Source of the DNA: Bolinopsis microptera
Taxonomy: Eukaryota > Ctenophora > Tentaculata > Lobata > Bolinopsidae
DNA: 64,000 nucleotides
Direction of reading: 5' to 3'
Assembly (NCBI RefSeq): GCF_026151205.1
Contig: NC_087073.1
Coordinates: forward strand, 12,433,578 to 12,497,577
Notes under the pieces: generated by a model
The model's database searches: none
What the model saw: the letters and a program-made list of their open reading frames with translations, nothing else
What the model was told of the DNA's origin: nothing
Made by a program: the position numbers and the translations under genes
Shown: positions 10,201 through 19,800 of the stretch, piece after piece
Layout: every line of letters starts with the position of its first letter
Position numbering within the stretch: the first letter of the stretch is position 1

Positions 10201-12654
10201 TAAAAATGTAAAGTTTAACATACTTCTTCCGTCTCCATATATCCATATCAACAGTAGTTAAAAGACTGTTATGTCCACAGAACCGTTGTGTGTACATTTT
10301 CTGTAGATCTAGTGTTACCCATCTCCTGTCGATTGAAAAATGTCACAAGCTGATGATTGGAAATCATTTCAAAATTTTCATTGACTTCGAGCTTTGGTTT
10401 CGCTTATTATTGCTTGGTGCAGGCTGGAAAAGTAACAAAAAATGAAGACATTGGAAACTCACCGAGCTATAAAGCCTTTACCATCGCGGATTTTAGGGTA
10501 TGTCTTGAAGTCACTGACCATTTCTTTTAGGGATAGCGGGTCTGCAACAAATACTATAGGCTTCATCACCATCCAAAACCGGAATATGATACCATGTTCA
10601 CGGACCATATCCAGCCAGAAAGGCCCCCATGAACCATCAGCTAACAGTCGTCTGTTGGAGGTTACAATGAACGTTAGAGTATGATTAAGTAGAAACGGGC
10701 TAGGTTTACTGTTTACTAAACCTAGCTTGGTGATCTGAGACCCGAACTCTGGTTTGAAAATGTTTTTAATTTACTTTGAAATGATTTATAATTTACCTTC
10801 TGAATTCCGGAGCATTTCCTAAGAAGAAGCTTTCTCTTGGTGGGCCGGGCAAGTGAGAGTATCTCCTGGGAGTTATAAAATCTTTGTTAATGATTCATTT
10901 CTGGGTTCATTATTTCACTAGTTAATCGTCATTAGTAAATTTAGCAACTAGGTCCAATCTGACCAACATAACAAAGAAATCAACCATCCACATTTTTTCT
11001 GAAAATCAGTTAAGTGTTCAAAAATATTGAAATGATTTACCAGTGATCATATTTTATATTAGCAACTTTGTATACTAGCCAAAGAACGACTAAGATACCG
11101 ATAACTTCCAGCAACATCGTACTCCAAACTTAACTTAGCCACTATAATAATGTTGGTATTCAAATTAAAGTTATTTAAAATATTTAAAGTAATTTGTACA
11201 ACTGGCAAGTCTCCAATAAATATACTGTTGTATTGCTGTCTCAAATCATTCCCAATAAACGAATTTACAAAACATATTGGCGGCTATTCCAATTTCCATT
11301 TTGACGGTTACTCCATTTTGATACTCAAACAATACAGAAAGCAAAGTGGCAGTTCTGCCAGAGATTCACTTGGGGAAGGTAGCTGCAGTTTCCGTTCCCT
11401 TCCCCCTAAATTCAAGTCACCTGACGAATGCCTGCTATCTTGTTCACGCTCATATTACAATTATCAAAGAAAAGAGATAAAAGAGTCACGCAACATCACT
11501 GAAACAAAAACCAACAAACGTCTTATTGTGTGTGTGAAATAGGACTACAGCTGCTGTGGGTGGAATTCTTAGAATTATAAGTGTCCTAAGCTATGATTCA
11601 ATTACCGTCCCACTACCGAGACCTATATATTTTTGCATTTTACAAAGATATAGATCAGATTACACCGTATCATATACTCTGGCATGAAGCCATATAATTA
11701 TAGGAAGATACCGTAGAGCACAGAGGGTTCATTCTTACCACATCATTTAAAACGTCCCGCCGTGCTCTCCCTGCAAACCACCAGCTGGTCATCAGTGCAC
11801 GATAAGCTAACGATAAGTTAACACACCACGTGACATGTTATATACCGTATACTTACTTAGGGTCAAAGATCAGATAAAGTGCTTTAGTTCCAACCATCAA
11901 GTTAGAATAGAGACTGCATAACATACAATACAAGAACAAAGACTGTGTTATGTTATTGATTACATAGTGCATTGTGTACCGTCTATGTAGGGTCAGGGTC
12001 TTAAGGCACTGCAAATATAATACAATATTTTTAACAATGTGCGACCTTGTTCCTGGAGTAGTTAGCTAGAGTGTATGAAGTGTATCGACCTTCCGGGTTG
12101 ATGTGTTTCTCCTTTAAAAGGCCTCATGTAGCCGGTGGGCCCGACATGATACGACATATCTCGACACGTCGGGGTTTGTCGGGATATGTCGGGGTTTGTC
12201 GGGATATTTCGGGGTTTGTCGGGGTTTGTCGAGCCTGGAGGCTACATGGGGCCTTTTAAAACAGCGAGTGGGACGCAGGGGGCTTCACTTGTACTCTTGA
12301 AGTAAATCTAGATGTAAGCTGTTGATTGTGGCCACATGTAAAATCTAATAAGAAACCCTAAATTCTCACCAAAAACCTATTTGTCTGATTGTGTTAAGTT
12401 TATCATTTGTCACAGGAGGTAGAACAGGAGGAGCAATGGGAGGAGCAGTAGGAGCTCTGTTAGGAGTAGTTGCTGTACCCGATTACAAGCCTCTGGTTCA
12501 GTGTCTCCAGGAGATGGACGACGATCAGAAAGAAGATATCGCCAGGAAGATTAGGACCAGGGTCGGGAATCCGGCTACCATGGCCTTGAAGGAGTTTGTG
12601 CGAAATGCGCCTCAAAACATAGAGTGGATCAAACAACAATTTGAAATTCAGTAA
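7290..12654 (+). CDS. C19orf12 homologue, paralogue 2 (hosts a nested P450)
   Basis: Exon 1 is 7290-7434 (MAMVVTATQYLK... ending in ...GALIG) and exon 2 is 12416-12654. The donor gtgagt and the acceptor ttgtcacag join in phase 1 and give 127 residues. The junction creates the family's glycine zipper (IGGRTGGAMGGAVGALLG), followed by VPDYKPL, exactly where paralogue 1 has its own junction. The intron is about 5 kb, against 114 bp in paralogue 1, and contains a complete P450 gene plus a P450 fragment on the opposite strand. The likely product is a glycine-zipper membrane protein as for paralogue 1. The start at 7290 was chosen over an in-frame upstream ATG at 7254 because it aligns with MAAIQRL of paralogue 1. 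Confidence 0.9.
7638..7880 (-). pseudogene. Duplicated P450 last-exon fragment
   Basis: On the minus strand this encodes a heme-binding loop (FLKGPRQCMGKDF) and the following L-helix (AILELKCMLCELLGRF). It closely parallels the last exon of the complete P450 at 8329-8631. Upstream of the loop the frame is interrupted by a stop (tga at about 7857), and no further exons are seen before the complete gene. It is a partial tandem duplicate lying 3' of the intact P450 and is unlikely to make a functional enzyme by itself. Alternative use as a second terminal exon of the neighbouring gene cannot be excluded. Confidence 0.75.
8329..11117 (-). CDS. Cytochrome P450, CYP46-like, nested in an intron
   Basis: Ten exons on the minus strand in transcript order: 11117-11041, 10865-10797, 10651-10463, 10325-10224, 10114-9954, 9827-9700, 9560-9416, 9258-9095, 8929-8732 and 8631-8329. 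All phases close to give 511 residues. There is an N-terminal membrane anchor (LLEVIGILVVLWLVY) and a hinge RYSHLPGPPRESFFLG. The I-helix is AAGNATTS around 315-322, the ExxR is E380-V-L-R383, a PDRF-type segment follows, and the heme loop FFLGPRACTG carries ligand Cys457. The hinge and I-to-K helix spacing are closest to CYP46 (cholesterol 24-hydroxylase) as I recall it; family-level assignment is tentative. It is presumably an ER-bound monooxygenase. Oddities are Ala319 in place of the usual acidic residue before the catalytic Thr, and Lys at the usual Arg of the C-helix. Confidence 0.94.
11118..12110. other. Intron sequence upstream of the P450
   Basis: This part of the paralogue 2 intron should hold the P450 promoter (minus strand). 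An open frame at 11150-11542 on + overlaps P450 exon 1 antisense and has no protein-like features. No motif was recognised. Confidence 0.45.
12111..12261. mobile_element. MITE-like element with about 21-bp terminal inverted repeats
   Basis: The left end ttaaaaggcctcatgtagcc (12114-12133) is matched by the inverted right end ggctacatggggccttttaa (12240-12259) with one mismatch. The 105-bp interior carries four to five copies of a gtcggggtttgtcggg-type phrase. There is no coding capacity. It sits in the paralogue 2 intron about 150 bp before exon 2. Classified by structure only. Confidence 0.7.
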
Positions 12655-13411
12655 TCTTGACTAGATGATTTTTCACTGTTTTATTTTTATTTGATTTTTG
12701 TGAATTTTAGAAGATTTTAACCCTTTATGCGTTTTATAACTTGTGGATTTACTGGTTCCGAACACTCAATGTTTACACTTTGCAACTACATGTATTATTT
12801 GAAGAGGACTTGCATGTATATGTCTAGATTTGCTGTAACACGGAAAAAGTGTTGGGTGTTTGACAAATTACACGCAACCTTGAGTGATAAGTTCACATTA
12901 GCGGCATTGTTGTGTAGTTTTCTTTGGGTTTTAGTATCGTTCGAGTGGTTTGAACCTTTTTGATCAGGATTTTGATTATTGTTTTTATTTTGGTATCAGG
13001 TATGCCCTTTTTTCACAACCAAATTAATGCAATAATTATTCGTATCGATCTGTCAAGCATTTTCTATACTCGTACTTATTTAAGTTCAGATTTAATTTTT
13101 AATTTCAAAATAAATTTATTTATTGTGTGTCTGCAAAAAATTGGTTTTGTAATTTGTATGTTGCATATCTTGAAATTTATATCGATCGTTTCGTTCTTCG
13201 CCGTTTTCTGAAACCAAACTTGATTTCAGTTACAGTATGAACTATAAAGTTTTTGTAGATCTTAACTAGTAAAAATAATGCATTATTTTGTTGACTAAAA
13301 TTCAAATTTTATCCAACTGTACAATCTACCCATGATTTGCCTCTGATTTACCTCTGATTTACCCATGATTTACCTCTGATTTACCTCTGATTTACCCAGT
13401 CAGATATCACC
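12655..13411. other. Intergenic spacer with a short tandem repeat before GSTZ1
   Basis: AT-rich spacer. Immediately upstream of the GSTZ1 start, positions 13328-13398 carry about six copies of an 11-12-bp unit (variants of tttacctctga and tttacccatga). Its closeness to the ATG puts it in the promoter or 5' UTR. Confidence 0.6.
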
Positions 13412-16389
13412 ATGTCAAATACACCAGTCCTCCACTCCTACTTTAGAAGTTCCTGTAGTTGGAGAGTCCGAGTAGCTCTGGCTCTTAAACAGATTCAATA
13501 TAAACAGGTTTTATGAAGTTCGTGATCGTGGTTGCAGGTTTTATCTGAATGAAGATTCTGAATTTCTGAATTTGTGTCTCTTATCTAGCCTACCCTTCTT
13601 AGTTAATTTCTTAGTAAAGATTACACAGATTTGTATCTAAAAAGATGCTCTGTCCCAGCTCTTCCTCATCAGTGGTAGATATTTTCGTCACTGTTTTATT
13701 TCTCTCATCTAATTTCTTCATTATCCTCAGAAAGGAGTACACTTGCTTAATAATGGCGGTGAGCAACACTCTGACGAGTACAAATCTGTCAACCCCATGG
13801 AACAGGTACCTTTTCAATGAAATGTTGTAAATTACGCCGAGGTTAGGTTTGGCTGGGAAGACAAATTTTATGTTAGTAACTCGGCTAATATTAAATATTC
13901 TATATTGAATGTACTTTGTTCAGGTTCCAACACTAATGATTGACGGTGTATCGCTGACCCAATCATTACCAATAATAGAATACCTTGAAGAGACGAGACC
14001 AGATATTTACCCGCTTCTCCCTGGTGACCCCAAGGATAGGGTCCGAGGTAGTTTTCATGTATACTTTTTTGCTATTTGATGAAAACTGTATACAAGTACG
14101 ATCATAAATAACAAGAAGAATGTTGTAGAAATTGCTTGTTAAGTTTATTATCTTAATCATTGTAATTATACCGAATATGTTTCACCGACATTGCATTATC
14201 CCCATAAGGATGTAAAACCAATAACCCTTAGATAAATATCTAAAAATATTTGTTGCAGTGCGGCAGATAGCGGAAATAATAAACAGTGGCATTCAGCCAG
14301 TGCAGAACCTGTCTATACTACAAGCTGTGGGCCCTGAACGTAAGATGCAGTGGGGACATGATGCTATACACAAAGGTACCTCCTACATTCTACAATTTAT
14401 ATTTATTATCATCTTCTAATTAATGATCTGTATCAATGAATTTAATTTGATTTAACCCTAGATTTTTTATTAATTGATAATGTGATACATACACCCATAC
14501 TAATACTCTACTGCAATTAATTAGCTTCGTGGATACGACAATTAATAGTATAAGATAGGGCTCCTGCATCATGACTACTACTGATGAAGTGCCTTTTTTT
14601 CTTCCTATCACTTTGCCGAGGCTTAAAGACCAGTACGGAGTCAGATTTGTATAAACAATGAACTGGCTACGGAGTGTACATTTTCGTCTTCTACATAATA
14701 TTTTGTTGTCTGGACGGTAAAGAGCTAACATCAATTCAAGAACTTCAAGTACCAATTTTGAATGTTAGTATTAAATATAACACACATATTTATATCATGC
14801 TATCATTGGAAACTATAAGAGTATAACGTAAAAAGTAAACTTACGAAACAGGCAACACTGTAACGATATACCCTGATTTATTACATGCATTACGTCAGAG
14901 AACAACAATGCTGCCCAACAAAAGTGAACTACTATCCTACTACTAAAGTAGGGGGGGTCCAAGGGGAACTTTGGGAAAGTCCCCCAAGATTTCTGAAGTT
15001 CCCCAAAAAAAAGTTCCCCAAAACTCCCCAAAGTTCCCCAAAATTCCCCAAAATTATTCAAAATTATTCAAAATTATTCAAAATTATTCAAAATTTCTCT
15101 AATATACATTAATACCCATTAATGTTAACATGTATGTTATTATAAGGTATAATCTTAACTTACTTGTTGATACTTGCAGCATGATAATTTTTTTGGCATG
15201 ATGATTTTTTTGGGGAATTTTGGGGAACTTTCTGAAGTTCCCCAAAAAAAAGTTCCCCAAAATTCCCCAAAATTATTTGTTTCATTGATCATTTTTTGGG
15301 GAAGTTTGGGAAAGTCCCCCAGGTTTCCTGAAGTTCCCCAAAAAAAAGTTCCCCAAAACTCCCCAAAGTTCCCCTTGGACCCCCCCCCCCCCCCCCCCTA
15401 AAGTACAAGTACAAGTACAAAAGTACAACTACTCTACTACTGTGACTGTGCCGGAATAGTTCATTATACTAATAACACTGTGTATCACACACTGTGTATC
15501 AGTGTATGTGATATCTACATGCAGCAGCTCTTATTAATACGTCTGTAGTGATTATCCAGGTATTATAGGGTCTACCGTTAAAGTTTCACTGATTTCGAGG
15601 GTGGGTAAATTGATCGTGCGTGATGACCATAATTATAACTGCAAGTTCTACAAAAATGCACAAAAATATTGGCAATTCATAAGCAACTATTATTTAAGAT
15701 AATGCATTTCCTTAAGATTTTAAAAGAATGTCTTACGTGATTACCTAACACTTCCACAGTGCACTACTCTCTGAAATGATTACTCCACATGGAAATGGTG
15801 AATTTACGTAATGACACCGTGATAGTCCCAAGTAATGATATGACACCGTGATAGTCCCAAGTAATGATATGACACCGTGATAGTCCCAGGTGACACCGTG
15901 ATAGTCCCAAGTAATGATATGACACCGTGATAGTCCCAAGTAATGATATGACACCGTGATAGCCCCAAGTCGACGCCTCTTATTGAGGAGTTAATGTCTT
16001 AACTCTGCCAAATGGGTCGATCGCTATATAGATTTGTCTCCCTAAGTCTATCTAGTTACTTCGTCCTTTTGCCCCTAAGGCTAAGTAAGCGTATAACCGC
16101 AACTCCTCGGGCTTGAGGGCTTTCCCTGATTATACTTACTTCAGGTTTTGTAGCAATAGAGGATCTGCTGAAGAGCTACAGCTCAGGAAAATACTGCATC
16201 GGAGATAAGGTCACAATCGCAGACATCTGTCTGGTTCCTCAAGTATACAACGCAACACGCTTCAAAGTTGACATGAAACTGTTCCCCACCATTGCGCGCA
16301 TCAACGCTGCGCTCGAAGAACTGCCAGAGTTCCAAAAAGCGCATTTTACTAATCAGCCTGACACACCAGAGGAGCTGAAGAAGTCTTAG
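13412..16389 (+). CDS. GSTZ1: Maleylacetoacetate isomerase (glutathione transferase zeta)
   Basis: There are five exons: 13412-13507, 13731-13805, 13924-14047, 14259-14375 and 16145-16389. Phases close to 218 residues, against 216 in human. The zeta-class signature SSCSWRVR is at residues 13-20, including the catalytic Ser14/Cys15 pair. Then come the glutathione-site segment NPMEQVPTL, a thioredoxin-fold helix ([13 protein letters not shown]), and the all-alpha domain with [14 protein letters not shown]. The enzyme uses glutathione to isomerise maleylacetoacetate to fumarylacetoacetate, the penultimate step of tyrosine breakdown; it is usually cytosolic or mitochondrial. FAH, the next enzyme, starts 447 bp downstream on the same strand. 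Intron 4 contains a G-tract MITE and a 29-bp minisatellite. No defects are seen. Confidence 0.97.
14949..15400. mobile_element. MITE-like element with homopolymer G/C ends
   Basis: The left end is a G run followed by tccaaggggaactttggg. The right end is aaagttccccttgga followed by a long C run, so the ends are inverted repeats. Both sides are flanked by taaagta (left at about 14943-14949, right about 15399-15406), a candidate 7-8-bp target duplication. The interior is repetitive, built from ttccccaaa units and four copies of aaattattc. It lies in GSTZ1 intron 4. No transposase is seen. Confidence 0.7.
15811..15966. repeat. 29-bp minisatellite in GSTZ1 intron 4
   Basis: About five copies of a unit made of tgacaccgtgatagtccca plus agtaatgata. 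One unit is shortened (the agtaatgata part is missing near 15888), and the last carries a substitution. The open frame on the minus strand over this array is a product of the repeat. Confidence 0.9.
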
Positions 16390-16836
16390 CTTTTAGGGCG
16401 CTTAATTAATTTTATATGATTTATTGTTATTTTATTATTGATATTTATATTCGCCCTATTTTTTGCTAGGCTGTTCAGTAATTTATTGAGAACGAAGATG
16501 TAATTTCAAGTAATGTGTTGTTTTAGTGCTTTAGTAAAGGGGACTACGCAAGTATATGAACCGATTTAAATATGAATTTTCGTTTGTGAGTATTATATGA
16601 CATGTTAATATTTTATGTATCTACTTATTCAATATCATGCATTTACAAGAAACCCAAGATAACACTTTATTTATTCAATACCTCAAATTCTCGCTGATAA
16701 AGCACAAACACATGTATCAGAATATAATAGATCTAACACCTGACGCTAATTAAATTAATGTTTACTATTATTGTGTATAGCTGTGATGTATCTGTGTCTG
16801 TTGTTTATTCTACCCCTCTACCGTTACTCTAGCACC
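16390..16836. promoter_or_regulatory. GSTZ1-FAH intergenic region
   Basis: These 447 bp must hold the GSTZ1 3' end and any FAH promoter. The last 45 bp before the FAH ATG are pyrimidine-rich and end ccgttactctag followed by caccATG. This is a good 3' splice acceptor only 4 nt upstream of the start codon, with a favourable start context. It could be the acceptor of a 5' UTR intron or a spliced-leader trans-splice site. No other regulatory motif was recognised. Confidence 0.45.
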
Positions 16837-19800
16837 ATGTCTTTCATTGACGTTGCTGAGGACTCTGACTTCTCCTACCAGAACCTTCCTTATGGTATAT
16901 TCTCAACCCCATCAAACGTGAGTGTTAAACCTTCTCTATCCAACTGTTAATCAAACATTAGTTTACTCACGCCATCTAAAGGTGGCTGATTTAAACCTCA
17001 GATTTGTCAAAGTTAACATTGTAATAGAACTCTAGAAACGAATGGACGGACTATGATCTTATTCAGGCGACTCCACGTATTGGAGTAGCTATTGGAGACT
17101 GGGTGTTGGACGTGGCAGCAGTTAAACACCTCTTCAGTCCTGAACTTGTTGAGCAATGTATTGAAGGACAGGTAATAATACTCTTTTGTATTTTTGGTGG
17201 CTCTAAACATCACTTTTAATTATATTCAAATATTTTTGAGGTTATTATTCGGGAATGCGTGATTTTCTGATGGATTCCAGCGAAACTGACAATATTTTTG
17301 AAGTAACTTTTAAATAATAGATCTGTCCTTCCTGAAAGTCTAAAATAGGTAAAGTAATATGAAAGTTTAACTATCTGACCCCTCCTTCAGACGACACTGA
17401 ACGCCCTGATGGGAGCAGGTCGTCCAGCATGGACTGAGTTCAGGAACACCCTCAAGAAGATCCTGTCTAAAGACGAGTCAGCTCTGCAAAACAACGCAGG
17501 GTTGAGGTCTGGTGCTCTTATTGCTGCGAAGGAGGTCACGATGCACATGCCTGCTACTATAGGTGTGTGGAGAACCGGAGATGATATTTGTTCTACATTA
17601 TATAATATCTATATTATATTGTGTTGCATACTTGATGCTGTTCGTATATCCGCACACAATAAAAATAAGATTTCAGTATCGCTGATAAGCATTAAGCACA
17701 CAACTGATAAAGTAGCGATTAAATTGTAAGGTAAATGAAAATATTATACACTGTTCATATAACTGTCTGGAAAACTACATCCTTGGAGGATATATTGAAC
17801 AACTAATACAACTACAGGAAATATTTAATGCAATAGAAGGAAAATACAAATAAACAAATCACAAAAATAAACTTTAAAACTTACTGATTGAAATCAACAA
17901 ATTGTCATTCAAAATTACATAATATGAAGACGCTAAGACGAGTACATTACCCTAAACAGGTTGAAGGAATATTGATTTGTTTAGATTTATAAAACTATTA
18001 GAGGTCACCGTCAGACCTTATTTCTCCATTACAGTCTTTGTTGACTACTCGGGGGGGGGGGGGCCTACTCTCATCCATGTTGCTGGTATTTGCTTGCGTC
18101 TCTCTGCCACCACCTCCTGAAAAGAAATATCATAAGATAGCGTTGCAATAGAATTAATTAATTTATTTAATAATAATATGATGAATACTCTGTACAGATC
18201 ATGTAGAATTAAGGACAAGGAAAATTTCCAGTTTGGTTACATTAACCTCAGTTATTGCCTCACCAAGATTAGTAGAAGTTGTAGTGTCTGTGAAGAAGAA
18301 CGGTCAAATTCTTGACCGAATGAAATCTCTAAAGCTTGACAATGTAAAAATATAGATGTAGAAATTGCTCATGGTATTGAGGTACAGGAATGAAACCGCT
18401 AGCCTATAGAAGTGCTGATCGACAAAACTATCACTATTAACATGTGCACTGCCCGTTGAATTTGCGATGATGTTGTAGACAGTGAATGGCATGACAGAAA
18501 TGCAGTAAATTATTGCTGTAAGAACTGTTGCCATGATGCCTTGCCACTTCATATTTTTTCGTCCCAAACGAGCAATTTCTTTAGCCATGACCAGCAGATA
18601 AATCGTAGTAATAACAACCAAACAGTTTGGTATGATCACAAATGTGACTGTTGCCAAGGGCCCTAGCTAACGCCAGATTTTTAGTGAAAAATCATAATCG
18701 CATGTGTAGCCTCTGTATGAAAAGTAAACTCCCTCAAAATCTCCGTCTTCAACAAAGGCCACGACAGGGATGGTCAGAGGTACGAACCAACATGCCCCAT
18801 AAACAAGATGTGCAGCCCTCAATGTCCAGGTAGCGGATCGGAAGGGATACTTGAGGAGAAGTAGCTTGGTAGAAGTCATAGCACATATAAGTAACATGAT
18901 CGTCACGTTGAGGTAGTACCTGGCACGATGAGAAAGGGCACAAAGGAAGCGACCAAACACCCATTTATCAGCAATAAGGGAGATTGACCTTGGTAGTAGG
19001 ACTATAACCGAAATCATCAAGCCACAGACACCGATGTGTCGGATGATGGCTGTGAGGATCTTGTGAAGTCGGATGGCTCTATACTTGATGGAGGCGATCA
19101 AAATGATTGTGTCTCCGACAAGAGATGAAATGAAAACCAATAAGAAATATCCTGACCATCCATATCTCACCACATCACTGTTAATGCCGTGCTGAGTTCT
19201 GTTGTCGTAATTGTGATCAAGACTGGCCATTTTACTGCGGCTTTTCAGGAATACAAAATGTTAGATACAGCAATACAGCAAAAAATATTACACATAATAT
19301 AATTAAGCCTCATTTGGGGGAAGGAAATGGCCACAGTAAATCGGGGTTTCTGATAAATCAGAGAGGGATAAATCAGGGTTTTACTGTAGAATAAAATCCG
19401 ACGAGTGCATAGATTCAATTAACTAATAAAGAAGGATAGGTTATATTATATGCACTTATGCCTTTATGCAAACGTATGTTAAGACCTTTAAGTACTGAAT
19501 AAAACTGATAATTATTTGAAGCTGTGGCTCGCACTGGCCCACGGTTACTTTTAGTTATTTATAACCTAAGACACCGGTGTCCGGTATAGTAATAAAATAA
19601 TTAATGAGGAAACAACTCATAAGCTGAGGCAGGGTGCGCTAATAGACCGCGTGGTTAAGATCTGTAATATACAGGATTAAAGGCGCGTGATTACAGTGAT
19701 AACTGTTGATTGACCCTTCCAGATCGTAGAGGTCTGCAACACATGCTCGCTTTCAACATGCATCGTTTTTATCTCTCTATGACTATAATAATAAAGTAAT

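Noticed and set aside
17563-17729. Extension of the frame downstream of FAH exon 3
   Set aside because: This is read-through into intron 3 after the donor gtgtgt at 17563; exon 4 at 20198 joins in phase and matches FAH.
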